Shown here in pieces: positions 36,000-45,486 of a stretch of 64,000 bases of DNA. The number at the start of each line of letters is the position of its first letter. The stretch's first letter is position 1. The notes beneath the pieces are model-generated. The model was not told where the DNA came from, made no database searches, and saw only the letters and a program-made list of their open reading frames with translations. Origin of the DNA: Oscillibacter sp. 1-3 (GTDB taxonomy: Bacteria; Bacillota; Clostridia; Oscillospirales; Oscillospiraceae); NCBI RefSeq assembly GCF_000403435.2, contig NZ_KE159708.1, positions 62,001-126,000 on the forward strand, read 5' to 3'. Both the position numbers and the translations under genes were made by a program.

Positions 36000-36182
36000 A
36001 AAAGCGAGGCTGAGTCCTGTTTGAAAAATGGCAAAATGTCCAAGCGGCGGTTTTTTCCGCTGTGCCGGGTTAAAAATTCTTGAAACACACAAAGTGTTCC
36101 CGCGAATTTCCGCCCTGCCCAGGGAAAATCTCTCGCCGCCGGTCATTTTGCCACGTATCAAACAGACTCCGGCCTCGCCTTT
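36000..36182. mobile_element. Miniature inverted-repeat element, family A copy 2
   Basis: The ends are imperfect inverted repeats about 42 bases long, including AAAGCGAGGC and GTTTGAAAAATGGCAAAATG. The interior shares the GAAAAT(AT)CTCTCGCCG segment with the copy at 101-260. No coding capacity. The right end reaches to within three bases of the next gene's stop codon. Confidence 0.65.
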
Positions 36183-36185
36183 GGG

Positions 36186-36401
36186 TCATTCCGGCGGGAG
36201 GAGGTGGAGCTGTTCCGCCGTTTGGCAGACTGCTCTCAGGATTCTCCGCGCCTCCCCGATGTTCAGCTCCTCCAGGGATTCCTGCGCGTCGAAAGCGGCC
36301 AGGACCGCCGCGGCGTACAGGCGGTTGTAATTGAGCCGCGGGTTCTCCCTGCTGAGTTTTTTCTCCAGAATATCCTTTGGGTTCACCTTGTATTTTGCCA
36401 T
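36186..36401 (-). CDS. Small helical protein divergent from an RHH regulator
   Basis: A 71-residue protein, MAKYKVNPKDILEKK onward, mostly predicted helix, no membrane segment and no known catalytic motif. The start has AGGGGGAAG. It is divergent from the ribbon-helix-helix gene at 36510 with a long palindrome between them, so the two are probably co-regulated. I do not recognise a family; a toxin-antitoxin-like or plasmid-maintenance-like role is conceivable but not shown. Confidence 0.6.
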   Translation of the reverse strand: MAKYKVNPKDILEKKLSRENPRLNYNRLYAAAVLAAFDAQESLEELNIGEARRILRAVCQTAEQLHLLPPE

Positions 36402-36425
36402 ACGCTTCCCCCTGATTATATTTTA

Positions 36426-36481
36426 GTTTCATTTTATATCCACTTTCGACAAAAATGGTAAAAATGGATATAAAATGAAAC
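36426..36481. promoter_or_regulatory. 17-bp-arm palindrome between divergent small genes
   Basis: GTTTCATTTTATATCCA (36426-36442) is perfectly inverted at 36465-36481, with a 22-base centre. TATAAT boxes flank it on each strand (plus 36487-36492; minus 36415-36420), so a protein bound here would control both genes. The ribbon-helix-helix protein is the obvious candidate. Confidence 0.75.
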
Positions 36482-36509
36482 CAATCTATAATGAATCTGA
36501 GGTCTTGAC

Positions 36510-36671
36510 ATGGCGATTAAAGGGCTGTCCATCCGCATTGATGAAGCGATGCTGCACAAACTCCACATTCTTGCCGACTATGAGGGACGTTCCGCCAACA
36601 GCCAGATTTTGATTCTCATCCGGGATGCCATAGAGCAGTACGAGGAAAAGCACGGAAAAATTGAGCTGTAA
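36510..36671 (+). CDS. Ribbon-helix-helix DNA-binding protein (Arc-like)
   Basis: A 53-residue protein: GLSIRIDEAMLHKLHILADYEGRSANSQILILIRDAIEQYEEK. The beta strand followed by two helices with a SANSQIL turn is the Arc/MetJ-type fold, a dimeric repressor common as antitoxin or autoregulator. It starts 18 bases after a TATAAT box, with an AGGT ribosome site. It is short and easily missed, but length, fold and the adjacent palindrome support it. Confidence 0.75.
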   Translation: MAIKGLSIRIDEAMLHKLHILADYEGRSANSQILILIRDAIEQYEEKHGKIEL

Positions 36672-36697
36672 GGGGCCGCGCCCGCCTTGTGCCCGCC

Positions 36698-36726
36698 TTG
36701 ACAACCGCCCCGGAATCCTCTATGAT
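36698..36726 (+). promoter_or_regulatory. Strong promoter of 76-aa gene
   Basis: TTGACA (36698-36703), 17 bases, TATGAT (36721-36726). Confidence 0.8.
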
Positions 36727-36783
36727 GAGAGGGCCGCGGAGCCCTTGAGCTCCGCAAAACGAGAGAGAAAGGGAACCGTAACC

Positions 36784-37014
36784 ATGGACATGAATTTTGA
36801 TGTAAAAGCCAAGATCGGGGAGCTGGCGGAAAAGCTCCAGAAGGACCCCGCCCTGCTCAAGCGCTTCCAGGCCGACCCCATCAAGACCGTGGAGGGCCTG
36901 CTGGGTGTGGACCTGCCGGACGACAAGCTCCAGCCCCTGGTCTCCGGCGTCAAGGCTAAATTAGCCGCCGCGGACATCGGCGATAAGCTGGAGGGCCTGA
37001 AAAAACTCTTTTGA
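36784..37014 (+). CDS. Small conserved hypothetical protein next to GGGtGRT gene
   Basis: A 76-residue soluble helical protein, MDMNFDVKAKIGELAEKLQ onward, with FQADPIKTVEGLLGVDLPDDKLQPLVSGVKAKL. It has its own strong promoter and shares a bidirectional terminator with the converging GGGtGRT gene. No domain is assigned; the DP...LLGVDLPDD pattern loosely recalls Nif11-like leader regions, but there is no leader cleavage motif or modification gene nearby, so I do not call it a peptide precursor. Confidence 0.6.
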   Translation: MDMNFDVKAKIGELAEKLQKDPALLKRFQADPIKTVEGLLGVDLPDDKLQPLVSGVKAKLAAADIGDKLEGLKKLF

Positions 37015-37027
37015 CCGGAAACGGCAA

Positions 37028-37060
37028 AAAGCTCCCCGGAGGAATCCTCCGGGGAGCTTT
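37028..37060. terminator. Bidirectional terminator
   Basis: AAAGCTCCCCGGAGG and its perfect complement around AAT, between converging genes. Confidence 0.85.
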
Positions 37061-37074
37061 GGCGTCTTTATGGC

Positions 37075-38073
37075 TTACTTCTTGCTCTCGGCCACAGCGA
37101 CAGCCACGGCCACGGTAGCGCCGACCATGGGGTTGTTGCCCATGCCCAAAAAGCCCATCATCTCCACGTGGGCGGGGACGGAGCTGGAGCCGGCGAACTG
37201 GGCGTCGGAGTGCATCCGGCCCATGGTGTCGGTCATGCCGTAGCTGGCGGGGCCGGCGGCCATGTTGTCCGGGTGCAGGGTACGGCCCGTGCCGCCGCCG
37301 GAGGCCACGGAGAAGTACTTCTTCCCCTGCTCGTAGCACTCCTTCTTATAGGTGCCGGCCACGGGGTGCTGGAAGCGGGTGGGGTTGGTGGAGTTGCCGG
37401 TGATGGACACATCCACGCCCTCCAGGTGCATGATGGCCACGCCCTCGCGCACGTCGTCGGCGCCGTAGCAGCGGACATTGGCCCGCTCGCCCTCGCTGTA
37501 CCGGGTCTCCTTGACCACCTTCACCTCGCCGGTGCCGTAGTCAAACTGGGTCTGGACATAGGTGAAGCCGTTGATGCGGCTGATGATCTGGGCGGCGTCC
37601 TTACCCAGGCCGTTGAGGATGACCCGCAGGGGCTCCTTGCGGGCCTTGTTGGCGTTGCGGACGATGCCGATGGCGCCCTCGGCGGCGGCGAAGGACTCGT
37701 GGCCCGCCAGGAAGGCGAAGCACTTGGTCTCATCCCGCAGCAGCATGGCGCCGAGGTTGCCGTGACCCAGGCCCACCTTGCGGTCCTCGGCCACAGAGCC
37801 GGAGATGCAGAAGGCCTGGAGGCCCTCGCCGATGGCCTCGGCGGCCTCGGCGGCGGTGGCCACGTTCTTCTTCAGCGCGATGGCGGCGCCTGCGCAGTAG
37901 GCCCAGCAGGCGTTCTCAAAGCAGATGGGCTGGATGCCCTTGACGATCTCGTAGGGGTCGAAGCCGGCGGCCTGGCAGATCTCCCGGCACTCCTCCACGC
38001 TCTTGATTCCGTACTGAGACAGGACGGAATTGATCTTGTCGATTCTTCTCTCGTAGCTTTCAAACAGAGCCAT
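37075..38073 (-). CDS. GGGtGRT family protein, unknown function
   Basis: A 332-residue protein carrying the family name motif GGGTGRT at residues 259-265, plus conserved CWAYCAGAAIALKK near 56-69 and a glycine/alanine-rich C-terminus (FLGMGNNPMVGATVAVAVA). The family is widespread in anaerobes and consistently sits beside an IscU-like protein, as here, 20 bases downstream of it. No biochemical role is established to my knowledge. The cysteine pair C56/C60 and glycine loops suggest a metal- or nucleotide-related function; that is speculation. Confidence 0.88.
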   Translation of the reverse strand: MALFESYERRIDKINSVLSQYGIKSVEECREICQAAGFDPYEIVKGIQPICFENACWAYCAGAAIALKKNVATAAEAAEAIGEGLQAFCISGSVAEDRKVGLGHGNLGAMLLRDETKCFAFLAGHESFAAAEGAIGIVRNANKARKEPLRVILNGLGKDAAQIISRINGFTYVQTQFDYGTGEVKVVKETRYSEGERANVRCYGADDVREGVAIMHLEGVDVSITGNSTNPTRFQHPVAGTYKKECYEQGKKYFSVASGGGTGRTLHPDNMAAGPASYGMTDTMGRMHSDAQFAGSSSVPAHVEMMGFLGMGNNPMVGATVAVAVAVAESKK

Positions 38074-38093
38074 TTCTCAATTCCTCCTTTTCC

Positions 38094-38786
38094 TTACTCG
38101 TGACGGGGGTCGATATACTTGGCGGCCCCGTCGAACTGGCCGTAGTGGCCCTTGGCCTTCTCCAACGCCTCGTTGGCGTCGGTGCCCTTCTTGATGGCGT
38201 CCATCATCTTGCCCAGGTTCACGAACTCATAGCCGATGATCTCATCATCCTTGTTCAGGGCAATGCGGGTGACGTAGCCCTCGGCCATCTCCAGGTAGCG
38301 GGGGCCCTTGGCCTTGGTGCCGAACATGGTGCCAACCTGGCTGCGCAGGCCCTTGCCCAGGTCCTCCAGAGAGGCGCCGACGGGCAGTCCGCCCTCGGAG
38401 AAGGCGGTCTGGGTGCGGCCGTAGACGATCTGGAGGAACAGCTCCCGCATGGCGGTGTTGATGGCGTCGCACACCAGGTCGGTGTTCAGGGCCTCCAGCA
38501 GGGTCTTGCCGATGAGGATCTCGCTGGCCATGGCGGCGGAGTGGGTCATGCCGGAGCAGCCCAGGGTCTCAACCAACGCCTCCTCGATGATGCCGTCCTT
38601 GACGTTGAGGGTGAGCTTGCAGGCGCCCTGCTGGGGGGCGCACCAGCCCACGCCGTGGGTGAGGCCGGAGATGTCCTTGATCTCCTTGGCCTGGACCCAC
38701 TTGCCCTCTTCGGGGATGGGAGCGGGACCGTGGTACGCGCCCTTGGCGACAGGGCACATGTTTTGCACTTCGGTAGAGTAGATCAT
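38094..38786 (-). CDS. IscU/NifU-like scaffold partner of GGGtGRT protein
   Basis: A 230-residue protein with an IscU-type core: VETLGCSGMTHSAAMASEILIGKTLLEAL, C77 matching a scaffold cysteine, preceded by C49 and C56 (GWCAPQQGACKL). A C-terminal extension of about 100 residues has no counterpart in the 143-residue NifU at 4157. It is first in a two-gene operon with the GGGtGRT gene. A Fe-S or other metal-cluster role is probable but not demonstrated. Confidence 0.85.
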   Translation of the reverse strand: MIYSTEVQNMCPVAKGAYHGPAPIPEEGKWVQAKEIKDISGLTHGVGWCAPQQGACKLTLNVKDGIIEEALVETLGCSGMTHSAAMASEILIGKTLLEALNTDLVCDAINTAMRELFLQIVYGRTQTAFSEGGLPVGASLEDLGKGLRSQVGTMFGTKAKGPRYLEMAEGYVTRIALNKDDEIIGYEFVNLGKMMDAIKKGTDANEALEKAKGHYGQFDGAAKYIDPRHE

Positions 38787-38864
38787 GTTCGCGCATCCTT
38801 TCCTTGATATGTTTTTGCGAAGATCCGGCTTTCGCCGGAGGGCTCCGGGGAAATTTCCGAAAGT

Positions 38865-38893
38865 ATTATATCGGTAAACGATTACCTTGTCAA
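38865..38893 (-). promoter_or_regulatory. Promoter with cre-like operator for the GGGtGRT operon
   Basis: Minus-strand TTGACA (38888-38893), 17 bases, TATAAT (38865-38870). The spacer contains GGTAAACGATTACC (38873-38886), an imperfect palindrome fitting the core of LacI/CcpA-family sites. Confidence 0.8.
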
Positions 38894-39087
38894 GGCGGAC
38901 TGGCTGATTCCGGAGGGTTTTTACCCTCTTAAATTTTGGGGCGGTTTCCTGTGGAAAATGACAAAAACGGAGATGCGGCGAGCCAAGAGGTATGCCCCTG
39001 CATGACGCAGACAGTATTCCGCAGGGTCATGAGCTCCATTCTAAGGCGGCGGCTTCCCCATTTTTACATTTCCGCCCATTCACCGTC
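38894..39087. other. Noncoding region with possible decayed family-A repeat
   Basis: No gene. CCTGTGGAAAATGACAAAAACGG near 38948-38970 resembles the family-A end TGTTTGAAAAATGGCAAAATG. Otherwise nothing is recognised. Confidence 0.35.
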
Positions 39088-39445
39088 ACTGGCCGGCAGA
39101 GGGCTGCAGGACCCACCGGTGTTCCAGCGGAAGTGCCAGGGTGCTGGGGGAGAGGAATGGCCTGGTCAGGGGACCGGGCCCCACAAATCTTCTGCCGGAA
39201 GCGCCAGGGGATCGGAAGGCGGGCCGGGTCAGAGCCCGGCCCCTACAGGGTGTTCCGCAGGAAGTGCAGGGGGTATTGGGGGGGATGGCCTGCACAGGGT
39301 GCAGGCCCCACAGTTCTCTTGGAAGGAAATGGCCCGGTCAGAGGGCCAAACCCCATAAATCTTCTGCTGGAAGTGCTGGAAGCGGCGGGAGAATGGCCGG
39401 CAGAGGGCTGCTGGCCCCACAGTTCTGCCGAAAGAAGGCCGGTAG
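39088..39445. repeat. Degenerate tandem array of six hairpin units
   Basis: Six units with cores starting near 39091, 39159, 39221, 39287, 39331 and 39395, mostly 62-68 bases apart. Each has a hairpin such as GGCCTGCAC/TGCAGGCC followed by CCCCACA(AA)TCTTCTGC and GGAAGTGC. Open frames through it are repeat-derived and not credible genes. The hairpin resembles the ends of the element at 48727. Confidence 0.65.
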
Positions 39446-39751
39446 AATAGGGCACCATCTCACATGGACCCAGCCAGGCGCGAAGCGCGGGAAGAGAAGA
39501 AAGTCCTTGCGTCCACGCAGCAAATTTGCAGAGTACCCATCAATCGAAGGTAAAAGCTTCCGCGAGCTCCAAAAAGTCTTTTTCTCTTTTAGACCGTGCA
39601 CGGCCCGTTTTCTCTTTTTCTGCGCGCAGAAAAAGAGAAAATGGGGGGTGCATCTGCCCAGCCATCATCATGGCTGAAATCCCCCCTCCGCTCATCAGGG
39701 CGAGAAAAAGCTCCCCCCGCCCGCAGGCGAGGGGAGCGGTGCAATCGGAAT
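39446..39751. repeat. 34-bp perfect palindrome and hppA terminator
   Basis: A perfect palindrome at 39608-39641 (half-site TTTTCTCTTTTTCTGCG) could form a cruciform. GCTCCCC (39710-39716) pairs with GGGGAGC (39731-39737), followed on the minus strand by a T-run: the hppA terminator. No gene. Confidence 0.65.
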
Positions 39752-41872
<2,121 letters not shown>

Positions 41873-42100
41873 ACTTCCACTCCTTTTGCGTTGTTACTAG
41901 GTTTTGACTGATAGTATTATTGTAGCATACGTGAACGTTTTTTCAAGTAAATCTTACGCTACATTTTACGCAAACGTTGTAACTTTTACCTTTTGCATAA
42001 TTTCAAATGAACAGTTCGTGCAGATTGACCCAATTTCCGTAAATTTTTGCGCAAATTTTGAGGTTTTATAGCGCAAATTCCGTTAATTAGCTGACAAAAA
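41873..42100 (-). promoter_or_regulatory. hppA promoter and AT-rich upstream region
   Basis: Minus-strand TTGAAA (41941-41946), 16 bases, TACAAT (41919-41924). Just upstream of the -35 lie two direct GCGTAA copies 12 bases apart (41954-41959 and 41966-41971). The remainder up to the next terminator is AT-rich with further GCGCAAATT motifs. Confidence 0.55.
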
Positions 42101-42101
42101 T

Positions 42102-42126
42102 CCAGGGAGCCCTTTGAGCTCCCTGG
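42102..42126 (-). terminator. Terminator after lipoprotein 42193
   Basis: CCAGGGAGC/GCTCCCTGG with a 7-base loop; on the minus strand followed by ATTTTTG. Confidence 0.75.
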
Positions 42127-42192
42127 GGAAATGCAATATTTTGCGTAAAAAATTCAAAAGTTTTCGCAGAAATTTGCGCGACACGTCCTCTC

Positions 42193-42813
42193 TCAGACGA
42201 CCAGCTGGAAGTCCGTGAAGACCCACCGGCCGTCCACGTAGGCGTAGGGAAAGGACCAGCACTCCAGCCCGGTGACATCGGTTCCGGTGCTGTCCAGCAG
42301 CTCCACGGACACCTCCAGAGAATAGGTCTGGCCGTCCAGCTGCACCGCCTCCACCTGGGATGCACCCTTGCCGCCGTCCCGGTCCCTGCCGGAGAAGGAG
42401 ACGTGCAGCGCCCCGTCCACGTCCCGGTAGTAGGCCAGGGACAAAAGCCGGTCCGTCAGCTCGGCGGAAAACAGGTTCCGCAGGTAGGCGCGAAGATCGT
42501 CCATGGTCTCCATGCCGGGGTAGTCCACCTTATGGTAGGCCGTGCCGTCCAGGCGGACCGTCCCGCCGCTGCTCGGCAGAGGGGCCAGGTCAAACCAGGC
42601 GTAGGCCTCCTCCGCCCGGTAGTAGGCGGCCAGAATCTCCTCCTCCATCAGCGGGCGGGGCTCCGCCTCCAGCCGGGTGGCAGACAGGCCGCCGCTCTCC
42701 GGAGTCTGGACGGAAGCGGCGTCCTCTCCCGCCGCCGGAGCGGGCAAGGAGACGTTCCCGCAGCCAGGCAGCAGAAACAGCAGCAAAAGCCACTGACAGA
42801 TCCATTTTTTCAT
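42193..42813 (-). CDS. Putative lipoprotein, possibly IseA-like
   Basis: A 206-residue lipoprotein: signal peptide with lipobox LLPGCGN, a linker, then a domain AAYYRAEEAYAWFDLAPL ... YHKVDYPGMETMDDLRAYLRNLFSAELTDRLL ... VDGALHVS. This pattern of a helical start followed by tyrosine-containing strands resembles the IseA (YoeB) DL-endopeptidase inhibitor fold that protects the wall. That assignment is tentative. Monocistronic with a clear terminator. Confidence 0.6.
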   Translation of the reverse strand: MKKWICQWLLLLFLLPGCGNVSLPAPAAGEDAASVQTPESGGLSATRLEAEPRPLMEEEILAAYYRAEEAYAWFDLAPLPSSGGTVRLDGTAYHKVDYPGMETMDDLRAYLRNLFSAELTDRLLSLAYYRDVDGALHVSFSGRDRDGGKGASQVEAVQLDGQTYSLEVSVELLDSTGTDVTGLECWSFPYAYVDGRWVFTDFQLVV

Positions 42814-42948
42814 CCCGCTCTCTCCTCTCTCTTCCCCCGGACGGCTCCGCCGGCCGGGGCTTTTTCTCTCTGTTTCAGCGTATCACATTTCGCTCCAAAA
42901 TGCTACGGAAATTTTCCCTTTTTTTCGCTTTTTTTGCGGCGGGCGGCG

Positions 42949-42977
42949 TTGTGTTTTTCCGGCGGATCAGGTAAAAT
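42949..42977 (+). promoter_or_regulatory. Promoter of xth
   Basis: TTGTGT (42949-42954), 17 bases, TAAAAT (42972-42977). Confidence 0.6.
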
Positions 42978-43012
42978 AAAACATTATGGATTTTGTGAGG
43001 AGGAAGACGGCG

Positions 43013-43768
43013 ATGAGATTGGTATCCTGGAACGTCAACGGCCTGCGCTCCTGTCTGGGAAAGGGCTTTTTGGATTTCTGCGCCTTTGCCAATGCGGACG
43101 TGATCTGCCTGCAGGAGACGAAGATGCGTCCGGAGCAGGCGGAGTTCGACCTGCCGGGCTACGTCCGCTTCTGGAACTGCGCCGACAAGGCGGGCTATTC
43201 CGGCACGGCGGTCTTTACCCGGCGGCAGCCCCTGGCGGTGACGAACGACTTCGGCATTGACGAGCACCGCCACGAGGGACGGGTCATCACGGCGGAGTAC
43301 CCGGCGTTCTATCTGGTGTGCTGCTATACGCCCAACTCCAAGGACCAGCTGGCCCGGCTGGATTACCGCATGGCCTGGGAGGACGACATCCGGGAGTACC
43401 TGCTGGAGCTGGACGGGAAAAAGCCTGTGATCTACTGCGGGGATTTGAACGTGGCCCACCGGGAGATCGACCTGAAAAATCCCCAGAGCAACCGGCGGAA
43501 CCCCGGCTTTTCCGACGAGGAGCGGGAGAAGATGACCTGCCTGCTGGAGAGCGGATTTGTGGACACCTTCCGGGCGCTGTACCCGGACAAGACGGGGGCG
43601 TACTCCTGGTGGAGCTACCGCTTCAACGCCAGGAAGAATAACGCCGGATGGCGGATCGACTACTTCATCGTCTCCCAGAGGCTGCGGGAGCGAATCCGGG
43701 GAGCGGACATCTGGAGCGAGGTGACGGGGAGCGACCACTGCCCGGTGGTTTTGGAAATCGATATTTGA
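43013..43768 (+). CDS. xth: Exodeoxyribonuclease III / AP endonuclease
   Basis: Repairs abasic sites and 3'-blocked ends. The 251-residue protein has all family motifs: SWNVNGLRS, LQETKM (metal Glu), YCGDLNVAHREIDLKNP, GAYSWWSYR and GSDHCPVVLEI (catalytic Asp-His). The start MRLVSWNVNG at 43013 is chosen because GAGGAGG lies 9 bases upstream; the upstream ATG at 42986 lacks a site. Confidence 0.95.
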   Translation: MRLVSWNVNGLRSCLGKGFLDFCAFANADVICLQETKMRPEQAEFDLPGYVRFWNCADKAGYSGTAVFTRRQPLAVTNDFGIDEHRHEGRVITAEYPAFYLVCCYTPNSKDQLARLDYRMAWEDDIREYLLELDGKKPVIYCGDLNVAHREIDLKNPQSNRRNPGFSDEEREKMTCLLESGFVDTFRALYPDKTGAYSWWSYRFNARKNNAGWRIDYFIVSQRLRERIRGADIWSEVTGSDHCPVVLEIDI

Positions 43769-43843
43769 CCGCGGGCCCTGCCCGGCGAAAAAATCCCGCC
43801 GCCGCGCATCTTGCCATTTGTCAAACAAGGCCCAGTCTCCCCG
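43769..43843. repeat. Partial family-A miniature element
   Basis: Only the right-hand end is present: CCCGCCGCCGCGCATCTTGCC and ATTTGTCAAACAAGGCCCAG, matching the ends at 230-260 and 36135-36172. A shorter end fragment, TTTCCAAACAAGGCCCAG, occurs at 50087-50104. Confidence 0.55.
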
Positions 43844-43852
43844 CAGAGAAAA

Positions 43853-43893
43853 CCGCATAGCCCGAAGCGGCTTTCCCGCTTCGGGCTATGCGG
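43853..43893. terminator. Bidirectional terminator xth/gpr
   Basis: An 18-bp perfect stem (CCGCATAGCCCGAAGCGG and complement), 5-base loop, between converging genes. Confidence 0.75.
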
Positions 43894-43992
43894 CATTTCG
43901 GGATTTTTCAGCGCGGCCAGCGGCGGTCTCGGCCGTACGGCTGCGTGCCGAGGCGGTTGGCGCGGGCTCCGCTTCTCCCGCTCCCCGCAGAG

Positions 43993-44889
43993 TCAGCTCA
44001 AAAGGGCGTTCATCTCCTCAATCTCCAGGTCCTGGAGCGCCCAGTTGATGCCGTACCCGACCACCTTGCTCAGGTCTCGGACCTGCCGGTCAATATCCTG
44101 GGTCGTCACCATCAGGCTCTGTCCGCCGCCCCGCAGGGACTCGGGGTCGATATTCTCCACCCCGGACTCCTCCAGAAGGTCCGCCGCCAGCGTGGCAGCG
44201 TCCACCACCGTGGGAATGCCGACGGCCAGCACCGGCACGCCCAGGGTCTCCCGGTTCAGGGCCGCCCGGTGGTTTCCCACGCCGGAGCCGGGGATAATTC
44301 CGGTGTCCGAGAGCTGCACCGTGGCGCACACCCGGCCTACCCGGCGGGAGGCCAGGGCGTCCACGGCGATGACCAGGGCCGGCTGCACCTCCGCCACAAG
44401 CCCCCGCACCGCCTCGGCGGACTCCACGCCGGTGGTGCCCAGCACACCGGTGCGGAACACCGCCACGGGCCGGAAGCCCGCGAAGTGCTTGGGCATGGCG
44501 GCGATCAGGTGCCGGGTAATCAGGATATTGTCCGCCGCCAGGGGCCCCACGGCGTCCGGCGTCATGGCCTCGTTCCCCAGGCCGATGACAAGGACCGGCC
44601 CCTCCTCCGGCAGCAGCTCCTTGAGCTGGGACCCCACCGCCCGGACGGCCCGCTCGAAAAAGTCCGCCTTCCGCTGCCAGAAGGTGGTCAGATCAATGGT
44701 CAGATAGCTTCCCTGGGGCTTTCCCAGGGCCTTCTCCCCCCGCTGGTCCAAAATGTCCACCCGGGTCACCGGGTATCCCTCCCGCTTGGTCTTGGTGGCC
44801 TTGACGCCCGAGAGGCGGGTGGTCCGCTCGGCGGACTCCTGCCATAACTCCCGGGCCTCCAGGGCCAGGTCTGTGCGCTTTACCAACAT
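43993..44889 (-). CDS. gpr: Spore germination protease GPR
   Basis: Degrades small acid-soluble DNA-binding proteins when a spore germinates; made as a zymogen in the forespore. The 298-residue protein has VLVIGLGNEAMTPDAVGPLA and DALASRRVGRVCATVQLSDTGI, typical of GPR. The start at 44889 has AGGAGG; an upstream alternative has none. Its presence shows the organism has sporulation capacity. A TGAATA box on the minus strand in the leader resembles a sigma-G -35, but the -10 is poor. Confidence 0.95.
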   Translation of the reverse strand: MLVKRTDLALEARELWQESAERTTRLSGVKATKTKREGYPVTRVDILDQRGEKALGKPQGSYLTIDLTTFWQRKADFFERAVRAVGSQLKELLPEEGPVLVIGLGNEAMTPDAVGPLAADNILITRHLIAAMPKHFAGFRPVAVFRTGVLGTTGVESAEAVRGLVAEVQPALVIAVDALASRRVGRVCATVQLSDTGIIPGSGVGNHRAALNRETLGVPVLAVGIPTVVDAATLAADLLEESGVENIDPESLRGGGQSLMVTTQDIDRQVRDLSKVVGYGINWALQDLEIEEMNALLS

Positions 44890-44988
44890 ACCGCTCTGCC
44901 TCCTGCACAAAATCTGGGGGTCTTCGCACTAGGTTTTGCGGCTGGGGATACAATATTCAAAAAATCACCGGAAATTGTAAAAAAACTC

Positions 44989-45017
44989 TTGCTTTTTTTT
45001 GACTTCCCTGCTAAAAT
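44989..45017 (+). promoter_or_regulatory. Promoter of rpsT
   Basis: TTGCTT (44989-44994), 17 bases, TAAAAT (45012-45017). Confidence 0.65.
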
Positions 45018-45083
45018 ATCATTCTGCACGGTGGGAATTTTGATTCTCCCCGAATAAATCTGCCTAAGGAGGAGGTGTTTGGT

Positions 45084-45347
45084 TTGCCGAATATCAAGTC
45101 TGCCAAGAAGCGTGTGCTCATCGGAGCCGCCAGAAACGCGCGCAACAAGGCCACGAAGTCCGCGCTGAAGACCGCCATCAAGAAGTTCGAGGCTGCTGCC
45201 GCAGAAGGCAATCGCACCGAGGCCGATGGCGCGTACAAGGTTGCGGTGAAGAAGGTCGATCAGGCGGTTGCCAAGGGCGTTCTGCACAAGAACACGGCCG
45301 CTCACAGAAAGAGCGCCATGACCCTGAAGCTCAACAAGATCGGCTGA
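45084..45347 (+). CDS. rpsT: 30S ribosomal protein S20
   Basis: A basic, helical 16S-rRNA-binding protein of 87 residues: PNIKSAKKRVLIGAARNARNK onward, ending HRKSAMTLKLNKI. A TTG start at 45084 is chosen because the family begins (M)PNIKSAKKR and AGGAGGAGG lies about 8 bases upstream; a GTG nine bases earlier overlaps the site. E. coli rpsT also uses TTG, part of its autoregulation. It has its own promoter and terminator. Confidence 0.96.
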   Translation: MPNIKSAKKRVLIGAARNARNKATKSALKTAIKKFEAAAAEGNRTEADGAYKVAVKKVDQAVAKGVLHKNTAAHRKSAMTLKLNKIG

Positions 45348-45363
45348 TTGTGCGAGTGAATGG

Positions 45364-45392
45364 AAAGGACATCCGTCGGATGTCCTTTTTTC
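45364..45392 (+). terminator. Terminator of rpsT
   Basis: AAAGGACATCC/GGATGTCCTTT with a 3-base loop and a run of T. Confidence 0.9.
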
Positions 45393-45486
45393 ATGCTCTG
45401 GGCTGATTTCCCGGAAGGGATTTGGTCCTTTTCTTTCACAGGAAATCGTGCTACAATGGAGCAAATGCTGACACAGGAGGCGCGCC

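Noticed and set aside
36784..37014. Ribosomally made modified-peptide precursor
   Set aside because: A faint Nif11-like pattern only; no leader cleavage site, core cysteines or modification enzymes are nearby.
39088..39445. CRISPR or a small coding region in the hairpin array
   Set aside because: Units are degenerate along their whole length, lack constant repeat/variable spacer structure, and frames through them translate the repeat.
44890..44990. Forespore sigma-G promoter for gpr
   Set aside because: TGAATA fits a -35, but no good CATACTA-like -10 is found at the right distance; evidence too weak for a feature.
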